Source: JBJHBP01 sp050485645
GTDB taxonomy: Bacteria; Pseudomonadota; Gammaproteobacteria; Steroidobacterales; Rariloculaceae
Length of the DNA stretch: 64,000 nucleotides
NCBI GenBank assembly: GCA_050485645.1
Contig: JBJHBT010000015.1
Coordinates: 38,038 to 102,037, forward strand
Direction of reading: 5' to 3'
Of this stretch, positions 41,099 through 49,102 are shown in pieces. The position numbers were made by a program, and so were the translations under genes. The notes under the pieces are model-generated. The model searched no databases. It was not told the origin of the DNA and was given only the letters and a program-made list of their open reading frames with translations. How positions within the stretch are numbered: position 1 is the first letter of the stretch; each line of letters starts with the position of its first letter.

Positions 41099-41845
41099 AT
41101 GAGCGCATCCGATACCACATCAGCCGAACACACTCCGAACGGCCCGCGGCCGCTGGACCTGAGCGAAAAGGGCATGCTCCGTGGCGAGCCGATCTCCCTG
41201 AACCGGCGCCTGTTCATGAAGTTCACCGCCTTCGGCGACTGCAGCGATCCGACAGAGGCCATTGACCGTCTCACGGCTGCGAACGTACCAGGCGCCCTGT
41301 ATCTGGATGCCAACGACCCGTCAGGCATCGGCGTGATGGTTGTCAGCGAAGATCCCGAATTCTTCGTCAGCGAGCTGCGCGCGCTGTTCAATCGCCCGCC
41401 GTTCACCGCGATGCGGCACAAGCCCGAGTTCGACATGCTCGGCCGCAGCTATTCGATCGGCTATGAAAGCGACCTGGAAGACACGCTGCTGGTGAAACCG
41501 GTACAGAAGCTGGTGAACCCCGATTTCCGCTGGGCGGTGTGGTATCCGCTGCAACGCTCCAAGCGTTTCCAGACACTCCCCGAAGACCATCAGCGCCGCA
41601 TCCTTGCCGAGCACGGCACGCTGGCCAAACGCTACGGCATCGGTGGTCACGCCGGCGACATACGCCTCGCCTGCCACGGACTGGATCGCAATGACAACGA
41701 CTTCGTCGTCGGCCTGGTCGGTCCGGCGCTGCATCCACTGTCGGCGGTGGTACAGGAGATGCGCCGCACGGAACAGACCGCGCAGTACCTGACCAGTCTG
41801 GGGCCGTTCTTCATCGGCCGCGTCGCCTGGCAGAGCGCAGGCTGA
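41099..41845 (+). CDS. chlorite dismutase-family protein, HemQ-like coproheme decarboxylase
   Basis: 248 residues. Key stretches match HemQ/Cld proteins: RWAVWYPLQRSKRFQTLP (the YPLxRSxxW-like motif), the proximal heme ligand His in ILAEHGTLAKRYG, and the end EMRRTEQTAQYLTSLGPFFI. HemQ converts coproheme to heme b in the coproporphyrin-dependent pathway, best known in Firmicutes and Actinobacteria. Position between hemE and ferrochelatase supports HemQ rather than a true chlorite dismutase. The chlorite dismutase distal Arg could not be assigned. The ribosome-binding site AGGAGAG is strong. Confidence 0.82.
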   Translation: MSASDTTSAEHTPNGPRPLDLSEKGMLRGEPISLNRRLFMKFTAFGDCSDPTEAIDRLTAANVPGALYLDANDPSGIGVMVVSEDPEFFVSELRALFNRPPFTAMRHKPEFDMLGRSYSIGYESDLEDTLLVKPVQKLVNPDFRWAVWYPLQRSKRFQTLPEDHQRRILAEHGTLAKRYGIGGHAGDIRLACHGLDRNDNDFVVGLVGPALHPLSAVVQEMRRTEQTAQYLTSLGPFFIGRVAWQSAG

Positions 41846-41876
41846 TCGGCCGGCGAACCACAAGGACGGAGCATCG

Positions 41877-42959
41877 ATGAGCACACCGCTCGCGCTGTAC
41901 GACGACGAGGCCCACGACTACGACGCACTGCTGGTCGTCTCCTTCGGTGGACCGGAAGGCCCCGAGGATGTGATGCCGTTTCTCGACAATGTGCTGCGCG
42001 GCCTGCCGGTAAAACCGGAAACGCAGCAGCGCATCGCACAGCGCTACTACGATTTCGGCGGCATCTCGCCGATCAACGGCCAGACACGCGCGTTCATCGA
42101 CGCGCTGCGCCGCGAGCTGGATGCGCACGGCCCCGCCCTGCCGGTCTACTGGGGTAATCGCAACTGGCATCCGATGCTGGCAGATACGCTGGCGCGAATG
42201 CAGCAGGACGGCGTACGACGCGCGCTGGTATTCGTCACCAGCCTGTTCAGCTCCTACAGCGGTTGCCGTAAATACCGTGAAGACCTCCACCAGGCGGTCG
42301 AGGGACTGGATTCACCACCGGTACTGGACAAGCTGCGCCTGGGTTTCAATCACCCGCGCTTCATCGAAGCCAACGCCTCACGCTGCGCCGATGCGCTCAA
42401 CACCCTGCCGGCTGATCGACGCAACGCCGTCACGATCCTGTTCAGCGCGCATTCGCTGCCTGACTCCATGGCGCGCCATGCGCGCTATCAGTCGCAGTTG
42501 CTGGAAACCTGCCAGCTGATCGGCGATGCCATCGAGCATCAGCGCTGGCAGCTGGTATTCCAGAGCAACAACGCCTCCTACGGACGTGAATCCTGGCTGG
42601 GGCCGGATGTCTGCGATGCGATCAGGGCGCTGGCCGAGTCCGGTGCAGAGGATGTCATTGTCGCGCCGGTGGGATTCGTCTGCGACCATCTGGAAGTGGT
42701 TCTGGATCTGGACGTTGATGCCGCCACCGTGGCACGCGATGCCGGCATCGGTTTTCTGCGTGCCGAAACCGTGGGCACCCATCCTGCCTACATCGACATG
42801 GTGCGGGATCTGATCGTGGAACGCATGAGTCCACACCCCGAACGCGCGGTACTGGGCACACTCGGCCCCAGCCACGACCGCTGCCCCCCGGACTGCTGCC
42901 TGTCCGGCAGACCGATGCCGGCGAAACCGTCGCTGTGCGGTGCCGATGCCGCGGCCTGA
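41877..42959 (+). CDS. hemH: ferrochelatase, coproporphyrin-ferrochelatase-like
   Basis: Inserts Fe2+ into a porphyrin. 360 residues. LLVVSFGGPEGPEDVMPFL and YDFGGISPINGQTRAFI are typical of the actinobacterial/planctomycete type that uses coproporphyrin III. The catalytic His lies in FSAHSLPDSMA, and VAPVGFVCDHLEVVLDLD carries the conserved Glu. The C-terminus has RCPPDCCLSG plus one more Cys, which could hold a [2Fe-2S] cluster as in several such enzymes. It follows the HemQ-like gene by 31 bp. Substrate preference is inferred from pattern and neighbours. Confidence 0.93.
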   Translation: MSTPLALYDDEAHDYDALLVVSFGGPEGPEDVMPFLDNVLRGLPVKPETQQRIAQRYYDFGGISPINGQTRAFIDALRRELDAHGPALPVYWGNRNWHPMLADTLARMQQDGVRRALVFVTSLFSSYSGCRKYREDLHQAVEGLDSPPVLDKLRLGFNHPRFIEANASRCADALNTLPADRRNAVTILFSAHSLPDSMARHARYQSQLLETCQLIGDAIEHQRWQLVFQSNNASYGRESWLGPDVCDAIRALAESGAEDVIVAPVGFVCDHLEVVLDLDVDAATVARDAGIGFLRAETVGTHPAYIDMVRDLIVERMSPHPERAVLGTLGPSHDRCPPDCCLSGRPMPAKPSLCGADAAA

Positions 42960-42960
42960 C

Positions 42961-44322
42961 ATGGACAGGCACGACGTCATCGTCGTCGGCGCCGGACTCG
43001 CCGGACTGGCCGCCGCACTGCAGCTCGAGGCCGGCGGCTGCACGGTACGGGTTCTGGAGGCACAGCAGCGCGTTGGTGGACGGGTGCGTTCGATGAGCCA
43101 GCCCGGCGGGCCGCGCGAAGCCGGCGGCACCTACATCGGCGCCGGCTACCGGCGGGTGATCGGCGCGGCTGAACACTACGGCGTGGCACTGATGGATGTC
43201 ACCGCACTGCTGCGGTTCTTTCGCGAACAGGATCTGGCACTGGGCAACACGCTGATCCGCCAGTCGGAGTGGCCGACGCATCCGGCCAACCCGTTCTCCG
43301 ATACCGACCGCACACTGATGCCGTGGACCTGCGCTCGCGTGCTCGGTGCGCGCGACAACCCGCTGCCCTCGCCACAGGCGTGGCTGGATCCGGCGTACGC
43401 CAGTCTCGACGTTCCGGTGCGCGACTGGCTGCGTGACAGGGGCATGGACGACCGCGCCATCGCCGTCGGCTACGACATCAATCCCAGCTTCGGCACCAGC
43501 GCAGCGGATGTGTCCGCACTTCAGCTGCTGTATCGCGCCGCTTTCTCGAAGCAGCAGCGCAGCTACGCACCGGAGGGTGTGGTCGGCTATACGGCCCGCG
43601 ATGGCGTGGAACGCATTCCCGAAGCAATGGCCGCGGCGCTGCGCGGTGACGTGCGTGTGGCCAGCCCGGTGCGCGCCATCGCGTCGGCGTCCGGCGGTGT
43701 TACCGTCACCTGCGTCAACGGCGATCGCCACCGCGCCGACCATGTGATCTGCGCCCTGCCGTTCGGCGCGCTGCGCCGGGTTGCGCTGTCACCGACACCG
43801 GCCGGCGCGCAGGCCGAAGCCATCGCCGGGCTGGCTTCGCAGCCGATTACACAGGTGTATCTCAGACCGCGAACCGCATTCTGGGAACAGGACGGCTACG
43901 CGCCCAGCCTGTTCACCGATTCGGTGGCCGGCATGGTGGCCGCCTCGCGCAATGGCGATGACCCGGACGAGATCACCAGCCTGACCGCCTGGGCCATGGG
44001 CGCCAACGCCATGCGACTGGACGCAATGGCCCCCGCCGACGCAGGCAAAGCGGTGATCGCCGCCATCGAGGCGGTGCGGCCGGCCGCGCGTGGCCAGCTG
44101 GCGCTGCTCGGCATGCAGTCCTGGGGCCGCGATCCCTGGGCCGGCGGCGGCTGGGCCTGGTTCCGCCCCGGCGAAGTGCACCGCTGGGCCCCTGCCATGG
44201 GTAAGCCGCTGGATCGCATATACTTCTGTGGTGAGCACCTGGGCGTATCGAGCCGTGGCATGGAAGGAGCGATGGAATCAGCCCAGCAGGTCGCCTCCGA
44301 CATCCTCGCTTATTCGCTTTAG
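42961..44322 (+). CDS. FAD-dependent amine oxidase-fold protein, possible HemY/CgoX
   Basis: 453-residue flavoprotein. The ADP-binding motif is VIVVGAGLAGLAAALQLEAG, followed by VLEAQQRVGGRVRS, and the C-terminal FAD contact is IYFCGEHLGVSSRGMEGAME. The overall pattern is that of flavin monoamine oxidases, the superfamily that also contains HemY, the oxidase of (copro)protoporphyrinogen. Because no other oxidase gene is in the operon, it could provide that step; the sequence itself looks nearer to amine oxidases. The ATG at 42961 is one base after the ferrochelatase stop. It closes the operon. Confidence 0.8.
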   Translation: MDRHDVIVVGAGLAGLAAALQLEAGGCTVRVLEAQQRVGGRVRSMSQPGGPREAGGTYIGAGYRRVIGAAEHYGVALMDVTALLRFFREQDLALGNTLIRQSEWPTHPANPFSDTDRTLMPWTCARVLGARDNPLPSPQAWLDPAYASLDVPVRDWLRDRGMDDRAIAVGYDINPSFGTSAADVSALQLLYRAAFSKQQRSYAPEGVVGYTARDGVERIPEAMAAALRGDVRVASPVRAIASASGGVTVTCVNGDRHRADHVICALPFGALRRVALSPTPAGAQAEAIAGLASQPITQVYLRPRTAFWEQDGYAPSLFTDSVAGMVAASRNGDDPDEITSLTAWAMGANAMRLDAMAPADAGKAVIAAIEAVRPAARGQLALLGMQSWGRDPWAGGGWAWFRPGEVHRWAPAMGKPLDRIYFCGEHLGVSSRGMEGAMESAQQVASDILAYSL

Positions 44323-44327
44323 CTATA

Positions 44328-44365
44328 CCGGAATAAGAACTTAGACGTTCCTGTTTATAAGCGTC
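44328..44365 (+). promoter_or_regulatory. AT-rich upstream region of cysH with inverted repeat
   Basis: GGAATAAGAACTTAGACGTT and CCTGTTTATAAG form an unusually AT-rich patch, with GAAC and GTTC (44337-44350) as an inverted pair. A CysB site or the promoter of cysH is likely here, since CysB recognises degenerate AT-rich sequence. No exact CysB consensus can be claimed. Confidence 0.3.
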
Positions 44366-44447
44366 ATCCGTACCTTAGAGACCCGGATTCGCCGGGAACC
44401 GTATCGGCCCTTGCCGAAACGGTCACTGAGCAGCACGGAAGACGATC

Positions 44448-45290
44448 ATGAGTGCACGAGCCAGCGCAGTAGAACAACGCCTGACAGCGAACGCTTACGC
44501 TGAACATGCGGTTGCGGATGCCCCCTCATCCCTGGCCACCGATGACAACGGACTCATCGATACCGGCGCCTACGACGAGGAAGCCAGCCGCAACGTGGCA
44601 CTGGAACACTGCAATCGACGCTTCGCTGAACTGGCGCCGCGCCAGCGCATCGAGTGGGCGTTCGAGAACCTGCCCGGCAATCATGTACTCACCTCAAGTT
44701 TCGGTGCCCAGGCAGCCGTGTCGCTGCATCTGGTCACGCAGGTGGATCCGGACATTCCCATCGTCCTGGTCGACACCGGATACCTGTTTCCGGAGACCTA
44801 CAGCTTCATCGACGAGCTCACGGACAGGCTGAAGCTCAACCTCAAGGTCTATCGTGCCGAAAAGTCACCGGCGTGGCAGGAAGCGCGTTACGGGCAGCGC
44901 TGGCGCCAGGGCCTTCAGGGCCTGAACGCCTACAACGAGGAAAACAAGGTGGAACCGCTGCGTCGCGCGCTGCGCGAGCTCGGCGTCAGCACCTGGTTCG
45001 CCGGTCTGCGGCGCAACCAGAGCGAAAGCCGTGCCGGCATCCCGTTCCTCGACTGGTCGGGCGGACGCTGGAAAGTGCATCCGCTGGCCGACTGGACGGA
45101 CCGCGACATCTACAAGTATCTGCGCAAGCATGATCTGCCCTATCACCCGCTGTGGGAGAAAGGGTATGTATCGATCGGCGATCATCACAGCACGCGGCCC
45201 ATCCATGAGGTCAGCACGCTGGATCAGACCCGCTTCTTCGGTCTGAAACGCGAGTGCGGCATTCACGAGATCAATCTGGCTGATCTTTAG
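44448..45290 (+). CDS. cysH: phosphoadenylyl-sulfate reductase
   Basis: Reduces PAPS to sulfite with thioredoxin. 280 residues. Motifs: TSSFGAQAAVSLHL (PP-loop region), IVLVDTGYLFPETYSFID, AGLRRNQSESRA and the catalytic C-terminal Cys in KRECGIHEINL. The CC and CxxC pairs that bind 4Fe-4S in APS reductases are absent, so it should use PAPS rather than APS. The N-terminus is about 45 residues longer than in Escherichia coli CysH. It stands alone in its transcript, convergent with cysB. Confidence 0.93.
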   Translation: MSARASAVEQRLTANAYAEHAVADAPSSLATDDNGLIDTGAYDEEASRNVALEHCNRRFAELAPRQRIEWAFENLPGNHVLTSSFGAQAAVSLHLVTQVDPDIPIVLVDTGYLFPETYSFIDELTDRLKLNLKVYRAEKSPAWQEARYGQRWRQGLQGLNAYNEENKVEPLRRALRELGVSTWFAGLRRNQSESRAGIPFLDWSGGRWKVHPLADWTDRDIYKYLRKHDLPYHPLWEKGYVSIGDHHSTRPIHEVSTLDQTRFFGLKRECGIHEINLADL

Positions 45291-45294
45291 ACGT

Positions 45295-45324
45295 GAGCGC
45301 CACCGGCAGGCGCCGTTGGCGCTC
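45295..45324. terminator. hairpin between convergent cysH and cysB
   Basis: GAGCGCCA and TGGCGCTC form a perfect 8-bp stem around a 14-base GC-rich loop, directly after the cysH stop. There is no clear U-tract on either strand. It could work as a bidirectional terminator for the two convergent genes. Confidence 0.4.
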
Positions 45325-45348
45325 CACTTCGCCAGGCCTGACCGGGCA

Positions 45349-46359
45349 TTACGCCGCCGCCGCTTCGTCCTGATCACAACCGCCCCGCTCGGGCAGCACG
45401 ATGCCGCTCAGCAGTTCATCGATCTGCTCCTGTGCCGGCAGCGCCGCGGCTTCGCGGATCAGTCGCGGTGAATAGTGCGGTGCGAACAGGTGGATGAAGT
45501 CCACCATGAAGCTGCGCAGTACCATGTCGCGCGGGAAGCCCAGCCAGGTCGTCACCTGCGGGAACAGGCCCCTGGCGTCGATGGCGCGCAGGTCTTCGCG
45601 ATCCTGACACTCATAGGCCATCGACGCGATGACGCCGACACCCATGCCCATGCGCACATAAGTCTTGATGATGTCGGCATCGCGAGCGGTGAATACCACA
45701 CGCGGTTCCAGGCCCTGTTCGCGGAACGCGCGTTTGAATGACGACTCCCCGGTGAGACTGAACACATAGGTCACCAGCGGATAGTCGGCCAGCGTCTTCA
45801 GGTCCAGCGCCTTGCCGTCGCGCCCCAGCGGATGATCCTTCGGTACCAGTGCGATGCGATGCCAGTGATAGATGGGCAGCACGTTGAGGTGCGGGAACAG
45901 CTGCCGCGCACCGGTGGCGATCGCGAAATCCACCTTGTTGGTGTTGATCAACTCGGCGATCTGCTCCGACGTGCCCTGATGCAGTTCCAGATCCACCTTC
46001 GGGTAGCGCTCGCGGAATGCGCGGATCACCTCCGGCAGCACGTAGCGCGCCTGGGTATGCGTGGTGGCGATGGACAGCATGCCGTCCTGCTCGGCGGTGA
46101 GGTCACTGGCCAGACTGCTGATGTTCTCGACTTCACGCAGTATCTTGCGTGCGCGCGCAATGACTTCGCGGCCGGCGGGCGTAATCGCGGCAAGACTCTT
46201 GCCCTTGCGGGTGAACAGCTGCACCCCCAGCTCGGCCTCGAGCTGTTTGAGCTGCTTGCTGATCCCCGGCTGACTGGTATACAGCCGCTCCGCCGCGGAC
46301 GTGATATTCAGGCCGCTGTCGACGATCCCGACCAGATACTTGAGCTGCTTCAGCGTCAA
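45349..46359 (-). CDS. cysB: LysR-type regulator CysB
   Basis: Activator of sulfate assimilation genes, responding to N-acetylserine/O-acetylserine. 336 residues. The helix-turn-helix region reads LKQLKYLVGIVDSGLNITSA, then AERLYTSQPGISKQLKQLE, the CysB/Cbl pattern. In the effector domain, ATTHTQARYVLPEVIRAF and HQGTSEQIAELINTNKVDFA match CysB, where Thr102-type residues bind sulfate. It lies among cysH, cysG and cysteine synthase genes, which are its likely targets. Confidence 0.94.
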   Translation of the reverse strand: MTLKQLKYLVGIVDSGLNITSAAERLYTSQPGISKQLKQLEAELGVQLFTRKGKSLAAITPAGREVIARARKILREVENISSLASDLTAEQDGMLSIATTHTQARYVLPEVIRAFRERYPKVDLELHQGTSEQIAELINTNKVDFAIATGARQLFPHLNVLPIYHWHRIALVPKDHPLGRDGKALDLKTLADYPLVTYVFSLTGESSFKRAFREQGLEPRVVFTARDADIIKTYVRMGMGVGVIASMAYECQDREDLRAIDARGLFPQVTTWLGFPRDMVLRSFMVDFIHLFAPHYSPRLIREAAALPAQEQIDELLSGIVLPERGGCDQDEAAAA

Positions 46360-46649
46360 TGCGGTCTCCCTGGCGGCACTGGCCGCTCCACGGTGGCCGT
46401 TCGATTCCCCGCCTCACCCCGGTACCGGACAAAATCGCAAACCAAAAGGCCGCGTCCCCGTTATCCGAGGCAGCGGCCCGATAGTCATATAACCATTTGT
46501 CACATGGGCTGTCAACCATGCGGCGCCGGCCTTCGCCGCCCCATATACTCAAACAGGATAAGGGCAGAAACACATACTCTTGGTCCTGCGGGAAGCGGCC
46601 GGGTATCGTCCTTCTGGCAGGGCAATCGGCAGGGATCGCGGATTAACAG
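46360..46649. promoter_or_regulatory. divergent cysB-cysG intergenic region
   Basis: 290 bp with no gene. An AT-rich patch, ATAGTCATATAACCATTTGT at 46481-46500, stands out and could contain a promoter and CysB site; a second TATACTCAAACAGGATAAGG lies at about 46543-46562. Neither can be fixed more precisely by eye. Confidence 0.35.
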
Positions 46650-48104
46650 ATGCAGCATCTACCCATATTCGCTGACTTGAAGCAGCGGCAGTGCCTGGTG
46701 GTCGGCGGCGGGCATGTGGCGGCGCGGCGGGTCAAACTGCTGCTGGATGCCGGCGCATCGGTCACGGTGATCGCCCCCGAGCTCTGCGATGAACTGGCCG
46801 CACGCGCGCGATCCCGGGAGATCGTGGTGGAGCTGGCCAGGTTTACCGATCAGTCACTGCAGGCCTGCTGGCTGGTGGTGGCGGCCACCGACGACCACGA
46901 CGTCAACGCCCGCGTGGCACGGGCTGCCGAAGCCGCCAGGCGCCTGTGCAATGTGGTGGATCAGCCGGCGCTGTGCAGTTTCATCATGCCGGCCATCATC
47001 GACCGCGCCCCGATCACGATTGCCATCGGCAGCGGCGGCAATGCGCCGGTGCTGGCGCGCTGGATCAAGGGCGTGATCGAAACCCTGCTGCCGACACGGG
47101 TGGGACGACTTGGGGCACTGGCGGGCCGCTGGCGCGAGCGTGTCAAACAGTCCATCCCGGACACCGGCGAACGGCAGCGCTTCTGGCAGCAGATATTTTC
47201 CGGTACCACGGCCGAACAGGTGTATGCCGGCCGCGACGAAGCCGCCGCGGATTCGCTGGCGGACGCGCTGAGCCACTGGCACGGTAACGACAGGGCGCGC
47301 GCCGGCGAGGCCTGGCTGGTTGGTGCCGGCCCCGGAAGTCCGGATCTGATCACGCTGCGCGGTCGCCAGCTGCTCGCGCAGGCCGATGTCGTGCTGTACG
47401 ACCGTCTGGTCAACCCGCAGCTGCTGCAGTACGCACGCAAGGATGGTGAACTGATCCCGGTTGGCAAATCGCCCGGCAGACACACCGTCACCCAGGAACA
47501 GATCAACCAGCTGCTGGTGCGTCTGGTGGCTGAAGGCAGACGCGTGTGCCGGCTGAAAGGTGGCGACCCCATGGTCTTCGGACGCGCAGGTGAAGAGCTG
47601 CAGGCGCTGGTGGATGCGGGCCTGCCGTTTCAGGTGGTGCCGGGCGTCTCGGCCGTCGAAGGCTGCGCCGCCTATGCAGGCATTCCGCTCACGCTGCGCG
47701 GCGTTGCACGCACGGTGATGCTCGCCACCGGACACACGGAGATCGACGCGCACCGACGCGCCGATCTTGCCAATTTCCGCAGCGGCCAGACACTGGCGGT
47801 GTACATGGGCGTGGCCGGCTACCCCGTGATCTGTGCCGAGCTGATACGACTCGGTCATGACCCGCGGACTCCGGTGGCCGTGATCGAGAATGGCACGCTG
47901 CCAGAGCAGCGGGTCGTGCGCGCCACGCTGGCGACGCTGCCGGCCGCATGCGAGACTGAGGTCATTGGCTCACCGGCGCTGCTGCTGGTGGGGGATACCA
48001 CGCGCTGCGCCGAGCGCTTCGGCTGGTTCGCGCCGGAGCGACTCGTGATGGCCGACGGCGCACGCGACACCAACACCGAGACGACCAACGGAAGCACGCA
48101 GTGA
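46650..48104 (+). CDS. cysG: siroheme synthase (fused dehydrogenase/ferrochelatase and uroporphyrinogen-III methyltransferase)
   Basis: Trifunctional enzyme making siroheme, the cofactor of sulfite reductase. 484 residues. The N-terminal dehydrogenase/chelatase has CLVVGGGHVAARRVKLLLDA and CNVVDQPALCSFIMPAII. The methyltransferase half starts at about residue 225 with EAWLVGAGPGSPDLITLRG, then VCRLKGGDPMVFGRAGEE and VVPGVSAVEGCAAYAGIPLT. It draws on the uroporphyrinogen III made by the heme operon upstream. The stop overlaps the cysteine synthase start (GTGA). Confidence 0.96.
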   Translation: MQHLPIFADLKQRQCLVVGGGHVAARRVKLLLDAGASVTVIAPELCDELAARARSREIVVELARFTDQSLQACWLVVAATDDHDVNARVARAAEAARRLCNVVDQPALCSFIMPAIIDRAPITIAIGSGGNAPVLARWIKGVIETLLPTRVGRLGALAGRWRERVKQSIPDTGERQRFWQQIFSGTTAEQVYAGRDEAAADSLADALSHWHGNDRARAGEAWLVGAGPGSPDLITLRGRQLLAQADVVLYDRLVNPQLLQYARKDGELIPVGKSPGRHTVTQEQINQLLVRLVAEGRRVCRLKGGDPMVFGRAGEELQALVDAGLPFQVVPGVSAVEGCAAYAGIPLTLRGVARTVMLATGHTEIDAHRRADLANFRSGQTLAVYMGVAGYPVICAELIRLGHDPRTPVAVIENGTLPEQRVVRATLATLPAACETEVIGSPALLLVGDTTRCAERFGWFAPERLVMADGARDTNTETTNGSTQ

Positions 48105-49066
48105 TCTACGACAGCATCCTCGACACCATTGGCAACACGCCGGTGGTCCGCCTCAACCACATCGCCCCCGAACACGTCACCATCTACGTCAAGCTGGAGT
48201 TCTTCAATCCGATGGGCTCGGTCAAGGACCGCCTCGCACTGGCCATCATCAATGATGCCGAGAAGCGCGGCGTAATCCGTCCCGGCCAGACGGTTGTGGA
48301 AGCCACGTCGGGCAACACCGGCATCGCGCTGGCGATGGTGTGCGCCGCGAAGGGCTATCCGTTCGTGGCGACGATGGTCGAGACGTTCTCCGTTGAACGC
48401 CGCAAGATCATGCGCGCGCTGGGTGCCAGGGTGCTGCTGACACCGGCGGCGGAACGCGGCACGGGCATGGTGCGCGCCGCGAAGGCGCTGGCCGAACGTC
48501 ACGGATGGTTTCTGGCGCGGCAGTTCGAGAACCCCGCCAACCCGGCGTTTCATCGACAGACCACGGGCCCGGAAATCCTCAGCGACTTTGCCGCGCGGCG
48601 GCTGGACTTCTGGGTCACCGGCTGGGGCACGGGTGGCACACTGACGGGCGCCGGTGAAGTCATCAAGCTGGCGCGGCCGGACGTGCGTATCGTTGCAACG
48701 GAACCGGCCGAAGCGTCACTGCTCGGCGGCAAGGCATGGCGTCCGCACAAGATCCAGGGCTGGACGCCGGATTTCGTGCCTGATGTGCTGAACCCGCAGG
48801 TATTCGATGAGCTGGTGCCGGTCACCGACGAGGAAGGCAAGGCCACCGCACGCCGGCTGGCGCGTGAGGAAGGCATATTCACGGGCATCTCGGCCGGTGC
48901 CACGCTGGCCGCGGCCCTGAAAGTGGCCGAGCGCGCCGAGCCGGGCTCAGTGTTGCTGGTGATGCTGCCCGATACGGGCGAGCGCTACCTCGGCTCCTAT
49001 CTGTTCGACGACCTGATCGACGGTTCCGACGACGAATGGCTGAACCTGCTGCCTGACGAACAGTAA
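48101..49066 (+). CDS. cysteine synthase (O-acetylserine sulfhydrylase)
   Basis: PLP enzyme forming cysteine from O-acetylserine and sulfide. 321 residues. The PLP lysine lies in FFNPMGSVKDRLALAII, the substrate loop is VEATSGNTGIALAMV, and the phosphate cradle is GWGTGGTLTGAGEV. GIFTGISAGATLAAAL is the C-terminal PLP Ser motif. CysK and CysM types are hard to separate by eye: HKIQGWTPDFVPDVL favours CysK-like. It begins at GTG 48101 inside the cysG stop. Confidence 0.92.
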   Translation: MIYDSILDTIGNTPVVRLNHIAPEHVTIYVKLEFFNPMGSVKDRLALAIINDAEKRGVIRPGQTVVEATSGNTGIALAMVCAAKGYPFVATMVETFSVERRKIMRALGARVLLTPAAERGTGMVRAAKALAERHGWFLARQFENPANPAFHRQTTGPEILSDFAARRLDFWVTGWGTGGTLTGAGEVIKLARPDVRIVATEPAEASLLGGKAWRPHKIQGWTPDFVPDVLNPQVFDELVPVTDEEGKATARRLAREEGIFTGISAGATLAAALKVAERAEPGSVLLVMLPDTGERYLGSYLFDDLIDGSDDEWLNLLPDEQ

Positions 49067-49102
49067 CCGCCGCACGAGAACCGGCCGCGCCAGTCCATCG
49101 AC

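Noticed and set aside
41099..41845. True chlorite dismutase
   Set aside because: Its place between hemE and ferrochelatase and the lack of perchlorate-reduction genes favour a HemQ role, although the fold is the same.
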